From Pseudomonas sp. SCB32 (lineage in GTDB: Bacteria > Pseudomonadota > Gammaproteobacteria > Pseudomonadales > Pseudomonadaceae), in the NCBI RefSeq assembly GCF_009189165.1, contig NZ_CP045118.1, forward strand, positions 4,526,001-4,590,000: a stretch of DNA of 64,000 nucleotides, written 5' to 3'. The position numbers were made by a program, and so were the translations under genes. Each line of letters opens with the position of its first letter. The first letter of the stretch is position 1. The notes beneath the pieces are model-generated. The model had not been told where the DNA came from, did no database searches, and saw only the letters and a list, made by a program, of their open reading frames with translations. Positions 46,476 through 56,683 of the stretch are shown piece after piece.

Positions 46476-46500
46476 AAGGCCCGCCTCGCGCGGGCCTTCT
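46476..46500 (+). terminator. Terminator of fdxA
   Basis: AAGGCCCGC-CTCGC-GCGGGCCTT followed by CTTATTT, 8 bases after the fdxA stop. Confidence 0.9.
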
Positions 46501-46529
46501 TATTTCTGCTGTGCCACTTTTTCGCGGGC

Positions 46530-46556
46530 AAAAAAAAGGGGCGGGATAACCCGCCC
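46530..46556 (-). terminator. Terminator of rsmZ
   Basis: On the minus strand GGGCGGG-TTAT-CCCGCCC is followed by C and eight Ts. It is the 3' end of RsmZ. Confidence 0.95.
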
Positions 46557-46647
46557 ACTCTTTCTTCCCTAATTCATCATCCTGATGAATCGCCATCCTG
46601 CGATGTCCTGACCGGCATCCTTACCGGCCTGCGCCTTTCCGTGTACG
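46530..46647 (-). ncRNA. rsmZ: Regulatory small RNA RsmZ
   Basis: RsmZ sequesters the translational repressors RsmA/RsmE and carries the Gac signal. The inferred minus-strand RNA begins CGTACACGG at 46647 and ends at a GC stem with eight Us at 46530, 118 nt, close to the usual size. It has six GGA motifs, several in hairpin loops: CCGG-TAAGGATG-CCGG, ATCGC-AGGATG-GCGAT, ATTCAT-CAGGATG-ATGAAT. A -10 (TAATAT, minus strand of 46656-46661) precedes the start, with TTGCTG 16 bases further upstream. It lies between fdxA and rpoS exactly as in P. aeruginosa. Confidence 0.95.
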
Positions 46648-46655
46648 CAGGAGTG

Positions 46656-46683
46656 ATATTACTCGGCTCCCGCATCGCAGCAA
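46656..46683 (-). promoter_or_regulatory. rsmZ core promoter
   Basis: Minus-strand TTGCTG (46678-46683) and TAATAT (46656-46661) with a 16-base spacer; the inferred transcript start at 46647 is 8 bases beyond the -10. Confidence 0.6.
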
Positions 46684-46811
46684 CCGGGCCAGTTTGCCCC
46701 ATGCGCCCCTCTCCTACGCTGATGCAGAGAAATAAAATCCTTATAAAACAATAAGATAAAAAATATTGCAGCTTAGGCGAGCAGCATTTGAAGCTGAACA
46801 CTCACACGCCG

Positions 46812-46829
46812 CGTAAGCGAATGCTTACA
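46812..46829. promoter_or_regulatory. GacA upstream activating sequence of rsmZ
   Basis: Read on the minus strand TGTAAG-CATTCG-CTTACG matches TGTAAG-N6-CTTACA with a single difference. It lies about 165-182 bases upstream of the inferred rsmZ start, the distance known for Gac-controlled sRNA promoters. It sits on the far side of the AT-rich stretch 46730-46790. Confidence 0.85.
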
Positions 46830-46840
46830 TCGAGACGCAT

Positions 46841-46870
46841 AAAAAAGCCCGGAATCATCCGGGCTTTTTT
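46841..46870. terminator. Terminator of rpoS (symmetrical)
   Basis: AAAAAAGCCCGG-AATCAT-CCGGGCTTTTTT lies 31 bases beyond the rpoS stop and directly beside the GacA site, isolating rsmZ from rpoS readthrough. Confidence 0.93.
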
Positions 46871-46900
46871 GGGGTCGATCCGTGTTAACGGAACAGGGCG

Positions 46901-47905
46901 CTACTGGAACAGGGCGTCGCTGGAGAGACCATTCTTCTCGAGTATCTCGCGCAAGCGCTTGAGTGCCTCGACCTGGATCTGGCGAACCCGTTCGCGGGTC
47001 AGGCCGATTTCCTGCCCAACCTCTTCCAGTGTGCTGCTTTCATGCCCACGCAAGCCGAAGCGACGGATCACCACTTCCCGCTGCTTATCGGTCAACTCCG
47101 ACAACCACAGGTCGATGCTCTCGCTGAGGTCATCGTCCTGCAGCAACTCGCAGGGGTCGGTCGGCCGGTCGTCCGTGAGCGTATCGAGCAGCGTCTTGTC
47201 GGAGTCCGGGCCAAGCGAGACGTCCACGGAGGTCACCCGCTCGTTGAGGCCCAGCATGCGCTTGACCTCGTCTACTGGCTTCTCAAGCAGGTTGGCGATT
47301 TCCTCGGGCGAGGGCTCGTGGTCCAGCTTCTGGGTCAGCTCACGAGCCGCCCGCAGGTAGACATTGAGTTCCTTGACCACATGGATCGGCAGGCGAATCG
47401 TGCGCGTCTGGTTCATGATGGCCCGTTCGATGGTCTGTCGAATCCACCAGGTCGCATAGGTGGAGAAGCGGAAGCCACGTTCCGGATCGAACTTTTCCAC
47501 CGCCCGGATCAAGCCGAGGTTGCCCTCTTCGATCAGATCAAGCAGCGAGAGGCCGCGATTGACGTAGCGCCGCGCGATCTTCACCACCAGACGCAGGTTA
47601 CTCTCGATCATTCGACGTCGGCCGGCAGGATCGCCCTTCTGCGCAAGGCGCGCAAAGTGGACTTCTTCTTCCGGGGTCAGCAACGGCGAAAAGCCGATTT
47701 CATTGAGATACAGCTGGGTCGCGTCGAGCGCCCGCGTGTAGTCGATGTGCTTGTGTTGCTTGAGAGAGGAGAGTGTTGAGGCTTTGGGAGTGACTTGAAG
47801 CGATACCTGCTCTTCGGCAAGCGACTCTTCAAAAATGATGCCGGGCTCCAGAAGGAGCACTTCATCATCGACGTCAAACTCCGGCCCTTCTTTTTTAAGT
47901 GCCAT
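46901..47905 (-). CDS. rpoS: Stationary-phase sigma factor RpoS
   Basis: RpoS (sigma-38) directs RNA polymerase to stationary-phase and stress genes. The 334-residue protein has region 1.2 ([21 protein letters not shown]), region 2 ([55 protein letters not shown]), region 3 and region 4 ([30 protein letters not shown]). ATG 47905 follows AAGGGAT and gives the P. aeruginosa length. It follows nlpD in the same direction by 95 bases; the main promoter is usually inside nlpD. rsmZ lies downstream. Confidence 0.97.
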   Translation of the reverse strand: MALKKEGPEFDVDDEVLLLEPGIIFEESLAEEQVSLQVTPKASTLSSLKQHKHIDYTRALDATQLYLNEIGFSPLLTPEEEVHFARLAQKGDPAGRRRMIESNLRLVVKIARRYVNRGLSLLDLIEEGNLGLIRAVEKFDPERGFRFSTYATWWIRQTIERAIMNQTRTIRLPIHVVKELNVYLRAARELTQKLDHEPSPEEIANLLEKPVDEVKRMLGLNERVTSVDVSLGPDSDKTLLDTLTDDRPTDPCELLQDDDLSESIDLWLSELTDKQREVVIRRFGLRGHESSTLEEVGQEIGLTRERVRQIQVEALKRLREILEKNGLSSDALFQ

Positions 47906-48000
47906 GTCGTTATCCCTTGCTGAGTTCGACAACAAGCCCAGGTGCGTCCTTATCCTTAGGACACCGAGGCCCGCTCACCCACGCAGGGGAACAGCAAACG

Positions 48001-48855
48001 TCAACGACTTGGCAGGTATTGCAGAGGATCTACAGGCTTACCCTGGCGGCGAATCTCAAAGTGCAGCTTCACCCGGTCAGTCCCTGTGGAGCCCATCTCG
48101 GCAATGTTCTGCCCGACTTTGACCTGTTGCCCTTCCCGCACCAGCAACCTGCGGTTGTGACCGTAGGCGCTTACGTAGGTATCGCTGTGCTTGATGATCA
48201 CGAGTTCGCCGTAGCCCCGCAAACCACTACCGGCATACACAACCGTGCCATTGGACGCAGCCAAGACAGGCTGGCCCAATTGCCCGGCTATATCAATCCC
48301 TTTATTCAAACTGCCGTTTGATGCAAAACGCCCAATCAGGGTGCCGTCGGTTGGCCATATCCACCCACTCACACCACCGCCCGAAGGCGCGGGAGTTGCG
48401 GTGCTGGCGCTGGCCTGCGACGAAGGTGTCGCCGCTGGCGAAGTCGGTTTACTGGCACTGGACGTCGTAGTAGCCGGTTTATTGACAACCACCGGAGCGA
48501 CGGGCGCAGAATTTTTGGCGACGGACGGTTGTGCCGTAGAAGAGCCGCCATCGAAGCGGATCGCTTGTCCGGGGCGAATGGTATAGGGCGCGTCAATGTT
48601 GTTGCGCGCGGCCAGGGCTTTCCAGTCCCAGCCGTAGCGGAAGGCAATGGAATACAGGGTGTCGCCGCGACGTACGACGTACTGCCCGCTGGTCACGGCC
48701 GGCTTGCGCGCAGAGGCGCCGCCGTCGACCACGGTGGTGCCGCTACGTGACGAGGATGAACAGGCTCCCAGCAGAGAGCAAACGGCAATGGCCAGCACAG
48801 CATGGCCCAGGCCCTTGATCCAGTTCCGTTGTCGCAGGGTCGCTGTCAAGCTCAC
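48001..48855 (-). CDS. nlpD: Lipoprotein NlpD (LysM and degenerate M23, amidase activator)
   Basis: NlpD activates the cell-wall amidase AmiC at the septum from the inner leaflet of the outer membrane. The 284-residue protein has a lipobox ending at C32 (LLGAC), a LysM domain (YVVRRGDTLYSIAFRYGWDWKALAARN, about 58-102), a Pro/Ala/Ser/Thr-rich linker (110-170) and a C-terminal M23 fold. The first metal histidine is lost (NKGID instead of HxGxD), as expected for a non-enzymatic activator. rpoS lies downstream and its promoter is likely within this gene. Confidence 0.94.
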   Translation of the reverse strand: MSLTATLRQRNWIKGLGHAVLAIAVCSLLGACSSSSRSGTTVVDGGASARKPAVTSGQYVVRRGDTLYSIAFRYGWDWKALAARNNIDAPYTIRPGQAIRFDGGSSTAQPSVAKNSAPVAPVVVNKPATTTSSASKPTSPAATPSSQASASTATPAPSGGGVSGWIWPTDGTLIGRFASNGSLNKGIDIAGQLGQPVLAASNGTVVYAGSGLRGYGELVIIKHSDTYVSAYGHNRRLLVREGQQVKVGQNIAEMGSTGTDRVKLHFEIRRQGKPVDPLQYLPSR

Positions 48856-48925
48856 CCATCCCCCTTATCCATGAATTACGTCCAGCCTGTTGGCCGGTAT
48901 TGTATCCGCTGCCGCTGCGCCTGTT

Positions 48926-49597
48926 TCAGCCCAGCGGGCCGTTGAGCAGCGGAACGAAGCGTACCGAGTCCAGCACCTGGCGCTGGAATCCATCCTCGGT
49001 GCGTACGATCAGCAACAGTTGCTGGACCTCGCCGCCACCCACCGGGATCACCAGGCGCCCACCCGGCGCCAGCTGGTCCAGCAAGGCCTGCGGGACTTCG
49101 GCCGCCGCCGCGGTGACGATGATGCCGTTGTAGGGTGCCAGAGCTGACCACCCTTCCCAACCATCGCCCCAACGAAAGACAACATTTCGCAGGTTTAGCT
49201 CCGCAAGTCGCTCTTTCGCACGATCCTGCAGCGCCTGGATACGCTCGACCGAGAACACCCGCTCGACCAATTGCGACAACACGGCCGTCTGGTAACCGGA
49301 GCCGGTGCCGATCTCCAGCACCTTGTCCAGGGGACCTGCCGCCAGCAACAGCTCGGTCATCCTCGCCACCATGAAGGGCTGCGAGATGGTCTGGTTATGC
49401 CCGATCGGCAGCGCCGTGTCTTCGTAGGCGCGATGCGCCAGCGCCTCGTCGACGAACAGGTGGCGCGGCGTGCGGCGAATCACTTCCAGCACGTGCGCGT
49501 TGGAAAGCCCCTCTTCGTACAGACGCTGAATCAGGCGCTCGCGGGTGCGCTGGGAGGTCATCCCGATCCCGCCGCGGCGAGACATTTCATTGGCCAT
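48926..49597 (-). CDS. pcm: Protein-L-isoaspartate O-methyltransferase
   Basis: Pcm methylates isoaspartyl residues so that aged proteins can be repaired. The enzyme shows [15 protein letters not shown], the SAM motif [18 protein letters not shown] and [19 protein letters not shown]. Two starts are possible. ATG 49597 (223 residues) has a strong GGAGGG site 7 bases upstream and overlaps surE by 11 bases. ATG 49561 gives the 211-residue form beginning [11 protein letters not shown] where conservation starts. I give the longer form for its ribosome site. It is part of the truD-surE-pcm-nlpD-rpoS cluster. Confidence 0.93.
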   Translation of the reverse strand: MANEMSRRGGIGMTSQRTRERLIQRLYEEGLSNAHVLEVIRRTPRHLFVDEALAHRAYEDTALPIGHNQTISQPFMVARMTELLLAAGPLDKVLEIGTGSGYQTAVLSQLVERVFSVERIQALQDRAKERLAELNLRNVVFRWGDGWEGWSALAPYNGIIVTAAAAEVPQALLDQLAPGGRLVIPVGGGEVQQLLLIVRTEDGFQRQVLDSVRFVPLLNGPLG

Positions 49598-50345
49598 GGT
49601 CGAGCCCTCCGATCCAATCGCCAAGGATATTGAACGCCTCACGGAAGGTCCGGTCCATCTGCAACGGCGTGATGGACACGTAGCCCTGCATCACCGCATG
49701 GAAATCAGTGCCCTCCCCGCCATCCTCGGCGTCGCCGGCGGCGGCGATCCAGTAACCTTCCTTGCCACGCGGGTTGACCACCTTCACCGGTGCGGCGGCG
49801 CGGGCGCGATGCCCCAGGCGGGTCATCTGGATGCCACGCACGCGATCCAGCGGGAGGTTGGGGATGTTCACGTTGAGCACGGTGCGCGGCGGCAGATCGA
49901 GCTTCTCGTGGGACTCCACCAGCAGACGCGCGAAGTGCATCGCGGTGGGCAGGTTGTCCGTCAGGCGCGAGCACAACGAAAAGGCGAACGCCGGGCGGGA
50001 CAGGAAGCGCCCCTCCAGGGCAGCCGCGACGGTGCCCGAATAGAGCACGTCGTCACCCAGGTTGGCGCCCAGGTTGATCCCCGATACGACCATGTCCGGC
50101 AATTCATCCAGCAGGCCGTTGAGGCCCAGGTGCACGCAGTCGGTCGGCGTACCGTTGAGACTGATGAAGCCATTGCCCAGGCGATGGGGATGCAGCGGCC
50201 GGTCCAGCGTGAGCGAACTACTCGCTCCGCTGCGGTCGGCTTCCGGGGCGATCACGACACAGTCCGCATGATCGGACAGCGCGTCGTAAAGCGCGGCGAT
50301 ACCGGGTGCAGTCACCCCGTCGTCGTTGGCAATCAATATGCGCAT
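49587..50345 (-). CDS. surE: 5'-nucleotidase / exopolyphosphatase SurE
   Basis: SurE dephosphorylates nucleoside monophosphates and short polyphosphate in stationary phase. The 252-residue protein has the N-terminal metal-binding IANDDG (D8, D9 region), [15 protein letters not shown], and [22 protein letters not shown], all family hallmarks. Its start overlaps truD by 13 bases and its end overlaps the pcm start region by 11 bases, indicating translational coupling. Confidence 0.96.
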   Translation of the reverse strand: MRILIANDDGVTAPGIAALYDALSDHADCVVIAPEADRSGASSSLTLDRPLHPHRLGNGFISLNGTPTDCVHLGLNGLLDELPDMVVSGINLGANLGDDVLYSGTVAAALEGRFLSRPAFAFSLCSRLTDNLPTAMHFARLLVESHEKLDLPPRTVLNVNIPNLPLDRVRGIQMTRLGHRARAAAPVKVVNPRGKEGYWIAAAGDAEDGGEGTDFHAVMQGYVSITPLQMDRTFREAFNILGDWIGGLDHGQ

Positions 50346-51391
50346 GGGTTTTCCGTCTGCCCTGCCGGCACGAGTTCGATCAGCTCGCGCACGACCGCGG
50401 TGGCGAAGCAGCCAGCCGGCAGGACGAATTCCAGTTGCAGAATGTCAGGGGCGGGATAATGCCATGCCAGGCTCGGGATGGGGAGGCGCAGAATGCGCCG
50501 TTCGTGCGCCAGGTCCGCACCGGCAAGCCACTGGCAAAGCGCCATCTCCGCCTGTTGCACACTGCGCTCGAGGTCGCCGGGCGCACCGCTGGCCGGTGAA
50601 TCGCCTTCGCCCCACATCGGCCCAGTGGGATGCAGGTCCAGCGCTGCCAGGCGCGGATCGGCACACTCCGCCTCTCCCGCCGGGAAGAAGCTGCGGCTAT
50701 CGGTGAAGGCCAGCAGATCGCCGACCTGCGCCTGGTTCCAGATTCCTTGCGCCACGCGTTGCGCCAGTACCTGATTGAAGAGGTAGCTGCGTGCTGCCGA
50801 CAGCAGGCGCGAACGGATATTGCGGTGGTCCGGCAGCTTGCCGCGTTCGGCGAAGCCCCGTGCGTCGAAGACGTTGCCGCCACCGTGGCCGAAGCGCTGG
50901 GTACCGAAGTAGTTGGGCACGCCGATGGCCGCGATGGCCTTCAGGCGTGCATCCAGCTGCTCCCGGTCCGCCTGCAGCTCGGTCAGGCGCAGGGTGAAGC
51001 CGTTGGCCGAGTGCGCGCCGCGCTGCAGTTTGCGGCGATGGCGGTTGCGTTCGAGGATGCGCAGGCTGTCGTCTTCGGCGGCCGACAGGTCCGGATCGGA
51101 CTTGCCCGGCAGGTGCAGGCTGAACCACTGGCGGGTCAGTGCCTGGCGATCCTTGAGGCCGGCGTAGCTGATCATTTTCACCGGTACACCGGCGGCGCGG
51201 GCCAGGCGACGTGCCGCTTCCTCGGTGTTCAGGCCACGCTTTTCCACCCACAGCCAGAGGTGTTCACCATCACCCGACAAGGGAATGTCCAGTACTTCGT
51301 CGACCTGGAAGTCCTCGGCCACGGCCTTGAGCACGCCTCGCCCGCAAGGCTCCCCATGGGCGCACGGCCCCAGCAGCTCCAGCTCGGTCAT
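50333..51391 (-). CDS. truD: tRNA pseudouridine(13) synthase TruD
   Basis: TruD makes pseudouridine 13 in tRNA-Glu. The 352-residue protein has the catalytic aspartate in [18 protein letters not shown], the family block [23 protein letters not shown] and the TRUD-domain segment [18 protein letters not shown]. It overlaps ispF by 4 bases upstream and surE by 13 bases downstream, so it is inside one compact operon. Confidence 0.96.
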   Translation of the reverse strand: MTELELLGPCAHGEPCGRGVLKAVAEDFQVDEVLDIPLSGDGEHLWLWVEKRGLNTEEAARRLARAAGVPVKMISYAGLKDRQALTRQWFSLHLPGKSDPDLSAAEDDSLRILERNRHRRKLQRGAHSANGFTLRLTELQADREQLDARLKAIAAIGVPNYFGTQRFGHGGGNVFDARGFAERGKLPDHRNIRSRLLSAARSYLFNQVLAQRVAQGIWNQAQVGDLLAFTDSRSFFPAGEAECADPRLAALDLHPTGPMWGEGDSPASGAPGDLERSVQQAEMALCQWLAGADLAHERRILRLPIPSLAWHYPAPDILQLEFVLPAGCFATAVVRELIELVPAGQTENPCAY

Positions 51392-51861
51392 GCGCGGCTC
51401 AGCAGGGCAACGGCGTGTACCGCGATGCCCTCTTCGCGGCCGGTGAAGCCGAGTTTCTCGGTGGTGGTCGCCTTGACGTTGACCTGGTCCAGTTCGACCT
51501 TCAGGTCGGCGGCGATGGTCTCGCGCATGGCCTGAATGTGCGGCGCCATCTTCGGTGCCTGGGCGATGATGGTGGTATCGACGTTTTCCACTTTCCAGCC
51601 TTTTGCCTCCACCAGAGACAGCACGTGGCGCAGCAGCACGCGGCTGTCGGCGCCCTTGAACTGCGGGTCGGTGTCGGGGAAGTGCTTGCCGATGTCACCC
51701 AGCGCGCAGGCGCCGAGCAATGCGTCGGAAAGGGCATGCAGCAGCACGTCGCCGTCGGAATGGGCGATCAGCCCGAACTTGTGGGGAATGCGCACCCCGC
51801 CAAGGGTGATGAAATCGCCCTCGCCGAAGCGATGCACGTCGTAGCCATGTCCGATTCGCAT
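51388..51861 (-). CDS. ispF: 2-C-methyl-D-erythritol 2,4-cyclodiphosphate synthase
   Basis: IspF cyclises the MEP-pathway intermediate to form MEcPP, a precursor of isoprenoids. The 157-residue protein starts [12 protein letters not shown] with the zinc ligands D8 and H10, contains [21 protein letters not shown] with the third zinc histidine, and ends with [19 protein letters not shown], the substrate-binding block. Its ATG follows directly after the T-run of a terminator-like hairpin, with no visible ribosome site, which is unusual. IspD, the partner enzyme two steps earlier, is at 56.7 kb. Confidence 0.96.
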   Translation of the reverse strand: MRIGHGYDVHRFGEGDFITLGGVRIPHKFGLIAHSDGDVLLHALSDALLGACALGDIGKHFPDTDPQFKGADSRVLLRHVLSLVEAKGWKVENVDTTIIAQAPKMAPHIQAMRETIAADLKVELDQVNVKATTTEKLGFTGREEGIAVHAVALLSRA

Positions 51862-51862
51862 G

Positions 51863-51890
51863 AAAAAACGCCCTGTTGAAGTCAGGGCGT
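51863..51890 (-). terminator. Terminator after fghA, abutting ispF
   Basis: On the minus strand ACGCCCTG-ACTTCAA-CAGGGCGT is followed by TTTTTT and, one base later, the ispF ATG. It ends fghA transcripts 47 bases after the stop, and would also block readthrough into ispF. Confidence 0.88.
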
Positions 51891-51936
51891 CGATTCTACC
51901 GGATCAGCGTTGCCATGCGGCGACACCCCGACCTTC

Positions 51937-52788
51937 TCAGCTATAGAGCACTTGGGCGTGATGCCGCAAGTGATCCTCGATGAAGCTGGCGATGAAGTAG
52001 TAGCTGTGGTCATACCCCGGCTGCAAGCGCAGCTCCAGCGGATGACCGACTGCAGCCGCCGCTTCACGAAGGGCTTCGGGCTTGAGCTGAACGGCCAGGA
52101 AGTCGTCGCGATCGCCCTGGTCCACCAGTATCGGCAGGCGCTCGCTGGCATTTGCCAGCAGTTCGACCGCATCCCACTCCCGCCAGGCAGCCGGGTCTTC
52201 GCCAAGGAAGCGGCCGAGCGCCTTCTGCCCCCAGGGACAGTCGCTCGGATGGGTGATGGGCGCAAACGCTGACAACGACAGATAGTGCCCCGGATTACGC
52301 AACGCGCAGACCAGAGCACCGTGGCCGCCCATGGAGTGGCCACTGATGCCGCGCCGCTGGGACACCGGGAAATTGGCCTCGACCAGCGCAGGTAGCTCCC
52401 GCACTACATAGTCATGCATGCGGTAATGGCGCGACCAGGGTTCCTGGGTGGCGTTGACGTAGAAGCCGGCGCCAAGGCCGAAGTCCCAGGCGCCGTCCGG
52501 ATCACCCGGCACTTCAGGGCCACGCGGGCTGGTGTCCGGCGCGACGATGACCAGGCCCAGCTCGGCCGCCATGCGGTGGGCACCGGCCTTCTGCATGAAG
52601 TTCTCGTCGGTGCAGGTCAGCCCGGACAGCCAGTACAACACCGGCAGGCCCGCCTCGGGCTCGGCCTGGGGCGGCAGGTAGACCGCGAAGACCATGTCGC
52701 AGCCGAGCGTTTCGGAACGGTGGCGATAGCGCTGATGCCAGCCGCCAAAACTCTTCTGGCTGCTGATCAGTTCGATGGAATCCGTCAT
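51937..52788 (-). CDS. fghA: S-formylglutathione hydrolase
   Basis: FghA hydrolyses S-formylglutathione to formate and glutathione, the second step of formaldehyde detoxification. The 283-residue alpha/beta-hydrolase has [20 protein letters not shown], the nucleophile serine in [12 protein letters not shown], the aspartate in DQGDRDDFL and the histidine in [13 protein letters not shown]. It lies 51 bases after adhC, the first-step enzyme, in one operon under divergent gfnR control. Confidence 0.95.
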   Translation of the reverse strand: MTDSIELISSQKSFGGWHQRYRHRSETLGCDMVFAVYLPPQAEPEAGLPVLYWLSGLTCTDENFMQKAGAHRMAAELGLVIVAPDTSPRGPEVPGDPDGAWDFGLGAGFYVNATQEPWSRHYRMHDYVVRELPALVEANFPVSQRRGISGHSMGGHGALVCALRNPGHYLSLSAFAPITHPSDCPWGQKALGRFLGEDPAAWREWDAVELLANASERLPILVDQGDRDDFLAVQLKPEALREAAAAVGHPLELRLQPGYDHSYYFIASFIEDHLRHHAQVLYS

Positions 52789-52839
52789 GGGAACCTCCTC
52801 TCCTGTGAAGCCGGGCGCTCAAGGCGCCCGGCTACCCGA

Positions 52840-54066
<1,227 letters not shown>

Positions 54067-54128
54067 TCATGGAAAAGCGCGCCCTAAAGCCTTGGAAGTG
54101 TAGAAAACCCCGTTTCAGGGAATAATCA

Positions 54129-54152
54129 GGCAATAATCAAAACATTATTGCC
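54129..54152. promoter_or_regulatory. Perfect dyad, likely GfnR operator
   Basis: GGCAATAAT-CAAAAC-ATTATTGCC is a 9-base perfect inverted repeat 17 bases before gfnR, in the adhC/gfnR divergent spacer. Its form (T-N-A dyad, AT-rich) fits a LysR-type site. Nearby GGATAATCC and GGAATAATC may be secondary sites. Confidence 0.6.
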
Positions 54153-54169
54153 ATACAGGGATAATCCAG

Positions 54170-55063
54170 ATGCACCGCTGGGAAGGACTGGACGAATTTG
54201 TCGCTGTCGCCGAAACCGGTCAATTCACCGCCGCCGCCGAGCGCCTGGGCGTGTCGTCGTCCCATGTCAGCCGCCAGGTGGCGCGGCTTGAAGAGCGCCT
54301 GCAGACCCGGTTGCTCTACCGCAATACCCGCAAGGTCACGCTGAGCGAGGCCGGACAGACTTTCCTGCAGCACTGCCGACGTTTGCAGGACGCCCGTGAG
54401 GAAGCCCTGCGCGCGGTCAGCGATCTGTCTGCCGAACCCAAGGGCTTGCTGCGCATGACGTGTGCGGTGGCCTACGGCGAACGCTTCGTGGTGCCGCTGG
54501 TGAATGAATTCATGGCGCACTTTCCGCAGCTGCGGGTGGAGATCGAGCTGTCCAATCGCCAGCTCGACCTGCTGCATGAAGGTTTCGATCTGGCGATCCG
54601 CCTCGGCCGCCTGAGCGACTCGCGGCTGGTGGCGACGCGCCTGGCGCCACGAGTGATGTACCTGTGCGCCACGCCGGATTACCTGGCGCGCCATGGCTCG
54701 CCGCAGCACCCGACGGAACTGGCGCAGCACAATTGCCTGGTGGGCAGCAGCGACCAGTGGAGCTTCCTTGAGGGCGGCCGGGAAACCCAGCACCGGGTAC
54801 AGGGCAATTGGCGCTGCAATAGCGGCCAGGCGGTGCTCGATGCGGTTTTACGCGGATTCGGCCTGTGCCAGCTGCCGGACTATTACGTGCTGGAGCATCT
54901 GCGCAGCGGCCGCCTGGTTTCCTTGCTGGAGGCGCATCAGCCGCCGAATACCGGGGTCTGGGCGCTTTATCCACAGCAGCGGCACCTGTCACCCAAGGTT
55001 CGGCAATTGGTGGATCACCTGAAGGAAGGCCTGCAACACCTGCAGCCACAGCCCCTGTCATAG
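54170..55063 (+). CDS. gfnR: LysR-type regulator GfnR
   Basis: The 297-residue protein has a LysR helix-turn-helix (LDEFVAVAETGQFTAAAERLGVSSSHVSRQVARLEERL) and a CrgA-type effector domain (RMTCAVAYGERFVVPLVNEFMAHFPQLRVEIELSNRQLDL). It is divergent from adhC-fghA and corresponds to P. aeruginosa PA3630, which activates glutathione-dependent formaldehyde neutralisation. The assignment rests on this conserved pair. Confidence 0.9.
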   Translation: MHRWEGLDEFVAVAETGQFTAAAERLGVSSSHVSRQVARLEERLQTRLLYRNTRKVTLSEAGQTFLQHCRRLQDAREEALRAVSDLSAEPKGLLRMTCAVAYGERFVVPLVNEFMAHFPQLRVEIELSNRQLDLLHEGFDLAIRLGRLSDSRLVATRLAPRVMYLCATPDYLARHGSPQHPTELAQHNCLVGSSDQWSFLEGGRETQHRVQGNWRCNSGQAVLDAVLRGFGLCQLPDYYVLEHLRSGRLVSLLEAHQPPNTGVWALYPQQRHLSPKVRQLVDHLKEGLQHLQPQPLS

Positions 55064-55131
55064 GACAAGCGTGGCCGGGCCTGCTTGGCTAGAATGGCGG
55101 GCTTCCCGCAACACAGGTTCAAGGACGACAG

Positions 55132-56358
55132 ATGTCAGCCCTATTCTCCTTCCGCGAGCGCTATCTCGTGCGCTTCTGGTCGCCACTCCCGACCTTGATC
55201 GCCCTCGGCGTCGCCTCGGCCTACTACTTCGCCATGACCGGCACCTTCTGGGCGGTCACCGGCGAATTCACGCGCTGGGGCGGGCATGTACTGTCCTGGT
55301 TCGGCCTGCAGCCGCAGGAGTGGAGCTATTTCAAGATCATCGGCCTGCAAGGCACGCCGCTGGACCGCATCGATGGCGTGATGATCATCGGCATGTTCCT
55401 CGGCGCGTTGTGCTGCGCACTCTGGGCCGGAAACGTCAGCCTGCGCTGGCCAACCAGCAAGCGGCGCCTGCTGCAGGGGCTGGTCGGTGGAGTGATCGCC
55501 GGCTTCGGCGCGCGCCTGGCGATGGGCTGCAACCTTGCGGCTTTCTTTACCGGCATCCCGATGTTCTCGGTGCACGCCTGGGCCTTCATGTTCTCCACCG
55601 TGATCGGTGCCTGGTTCGGCGTGAAGATCAGCCTGCTGCCTTTTCTGCGCATTCCACTGAAAGTTGGCGGCAAGGCTGCGGCCTTGCCAAGCGCCAAGGC
55701 CCTGGCCCGCCGCGCGAAGCTGCAATGGCGCCTGGGCATGGGCGTCCTGGCGCTGGCCGCGCTGTTCGCCGCCTGGCGCTTCGAGGCCTCCCTCGTGCTG
55801 GGCATGGCCTGTCTGTTCGGCCTGCTCTTCGGCGGCCTGATCGAGCGTGCGCAGATCTGCTTCACCAGCGCCGCCCGCGACCTCTGGACCACCGGCCGGA
55901 CCCAGGCCGCGCTGGGCATCCTGCTAGGCATGGCGGCCGCCTGTCTCGGCACCTTCGCCGCGATCCACAACGGTCTGCCGCCGAAGATATTCTGGATGGG
56001 CCCCAACGCCGTGATCGGCGGCGTGCTGTTCGGCATCGGCATCGTGCTGGCCGGCGGCTGCGAGACCGGCTGGATGTACCGTTCGATGGAGGGCCAGGTG
56101 CACTTCTGGGTAGTAGGTGTCGGCAACGTGATCGGCGGCACGCTGGTCGCCGTGTACTGGGATCAGTTCGGCACCAGCCTCGCCCTGCCCTATCCCAAAC
56201 TCAACCTGCTGCAGGAATTCGGCCCTGGAGGCGGCCTGCTGATCACCTTCGCCGGCCTCGCTCTCTGCATGCTGTTGGTGCAACTCAACGCGCAACGATT
56301 CACCCGCAAACGGAAACCGTCCGATGCCCGACACCAAGACGCCGACGCTGTCGCTTGA
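55132..56358 (+). CDS. yedE: YeeE/YedE-family sulfur or selenium transporter
   Basis: The 408-residue inner-membrane protein has about 9-10 helices in two related halves. Each half carries the Sulf_transp signature with a functional cysteine: GFGARLAMGCNLAAFFTG and GIGIVLAGGCETGWMYRSMEG. Single-half relatives import thiosulfate; the two-half YedE type is linked to selenium metabolism. The following gene yedF overlaps by 35 bases, as in E. coli yedEF. No selenophosphate synthase is nearby, so sulfur or selenium specificity is open. Confidence 0.9.
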   Translation: MSALFSFRERYLVRFWSPLPTLIALGVASAYYFAMTGTFWAVTGEFTRWGGHVLSWFGLQPQEWSYFKIIGLQGTPLDRIDGVMIIGMFLGALCCALWAGNVSLRWPTSKRRLLQGLVGGVIAGFGARLAMGCNLAAFFTGIPMFSVHAWAFMFSTVIGAWFGVKISLLPFLRIPLKVGGKAAALPSAKALARRAKLQWRLGMGVLALAALFAAWRFEASLVLGMACLFGLLFGGLIERAQICFTSAARDLWTTGRTQAALGILLGMAAACLGTFAAIHNGLPPKIFWMGPNAVIGGVLFGIGIVLAGGCETGWMYRSMEGQVHFWVVGVGNVIGGTLVAVYWDQFGTSLALPYPKLNLLQEFGPGGGLLITFAGLALCMLLVQLNAQRFTRKRKPSDARHQDADAVA

Positions 56359-56572
56359 TCTGCGCGGCGAACACTGCCCGTACAACGCCATCGCCACCCT
56401 GGAAACCCTGGAGACGCTCAAGCCGGGCGATCTGCTGGAGGTGATCACCGACTGTTCGCAATCGGTGCATGGCATTCCCGAGGACACCCAGCGTCATGGC
56501 TACCACTGCCTGGCAGTGGAGCAGCATGGGGCGTTGTTCCGCTTTCTGATTGAAGTGCCGATGCTGGGCTGA
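56324..56572 (+). CDS. yedF: TusA/YedF-like sulfurtransferase
   Basis: The 82-residue protein has the SirA/TusA fold: SLDLRGEHCPYNAIATLETLETLKPGDLLEVITDC with the active cysteine in the HCPY motif (residue about 18). It is the partner of YedE upstream, overlapping it by 35 bases. It probably receives persulfide (or selenide) as it enters the cell. The 5' end lacks its own clear ribosome site, so translation is likely coupled. Confidence 0.9.
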   Translation: MPDTKTPTLSLDLRGEHCPYNAIATLETLETLKPGDLLEVITDCSQSVHGIPEDTQRHGYHCLAVEQHGALFRFLIEVPMLG

Positions 56573-56581
56573 TGAACGTGG

Positions 56582-56656
56582 TGTAGGAGCGGACTCCGTC
56601 GCTCGACCTGTAGGAGCGCGCCATGCGCGCGATCGCGGGTATGGCCCGCTCCTACA
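56582..56656. repeat. REP half plus full REP palindrome, copy A'
   Basis: TGTAGGAGCGGACTCCGTCG (56582-56601) is followed by a full 48-base palindrome (56609-56656) that differs from 2358-2405 by one base (T instead of C in the core). Both lie in the yedF/ispD convergent spacer. Confidence 0.88.
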
Positions 56657-56683
56657 GGGAGGTTCGTTCTAACCGCGAATGAC

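Noticed and set aside
46577..46801. Small ORF on the minus strand across rsmZ
   Set aside because: It overlaps the structured RNA and its promoter; no ribosome site and no family.
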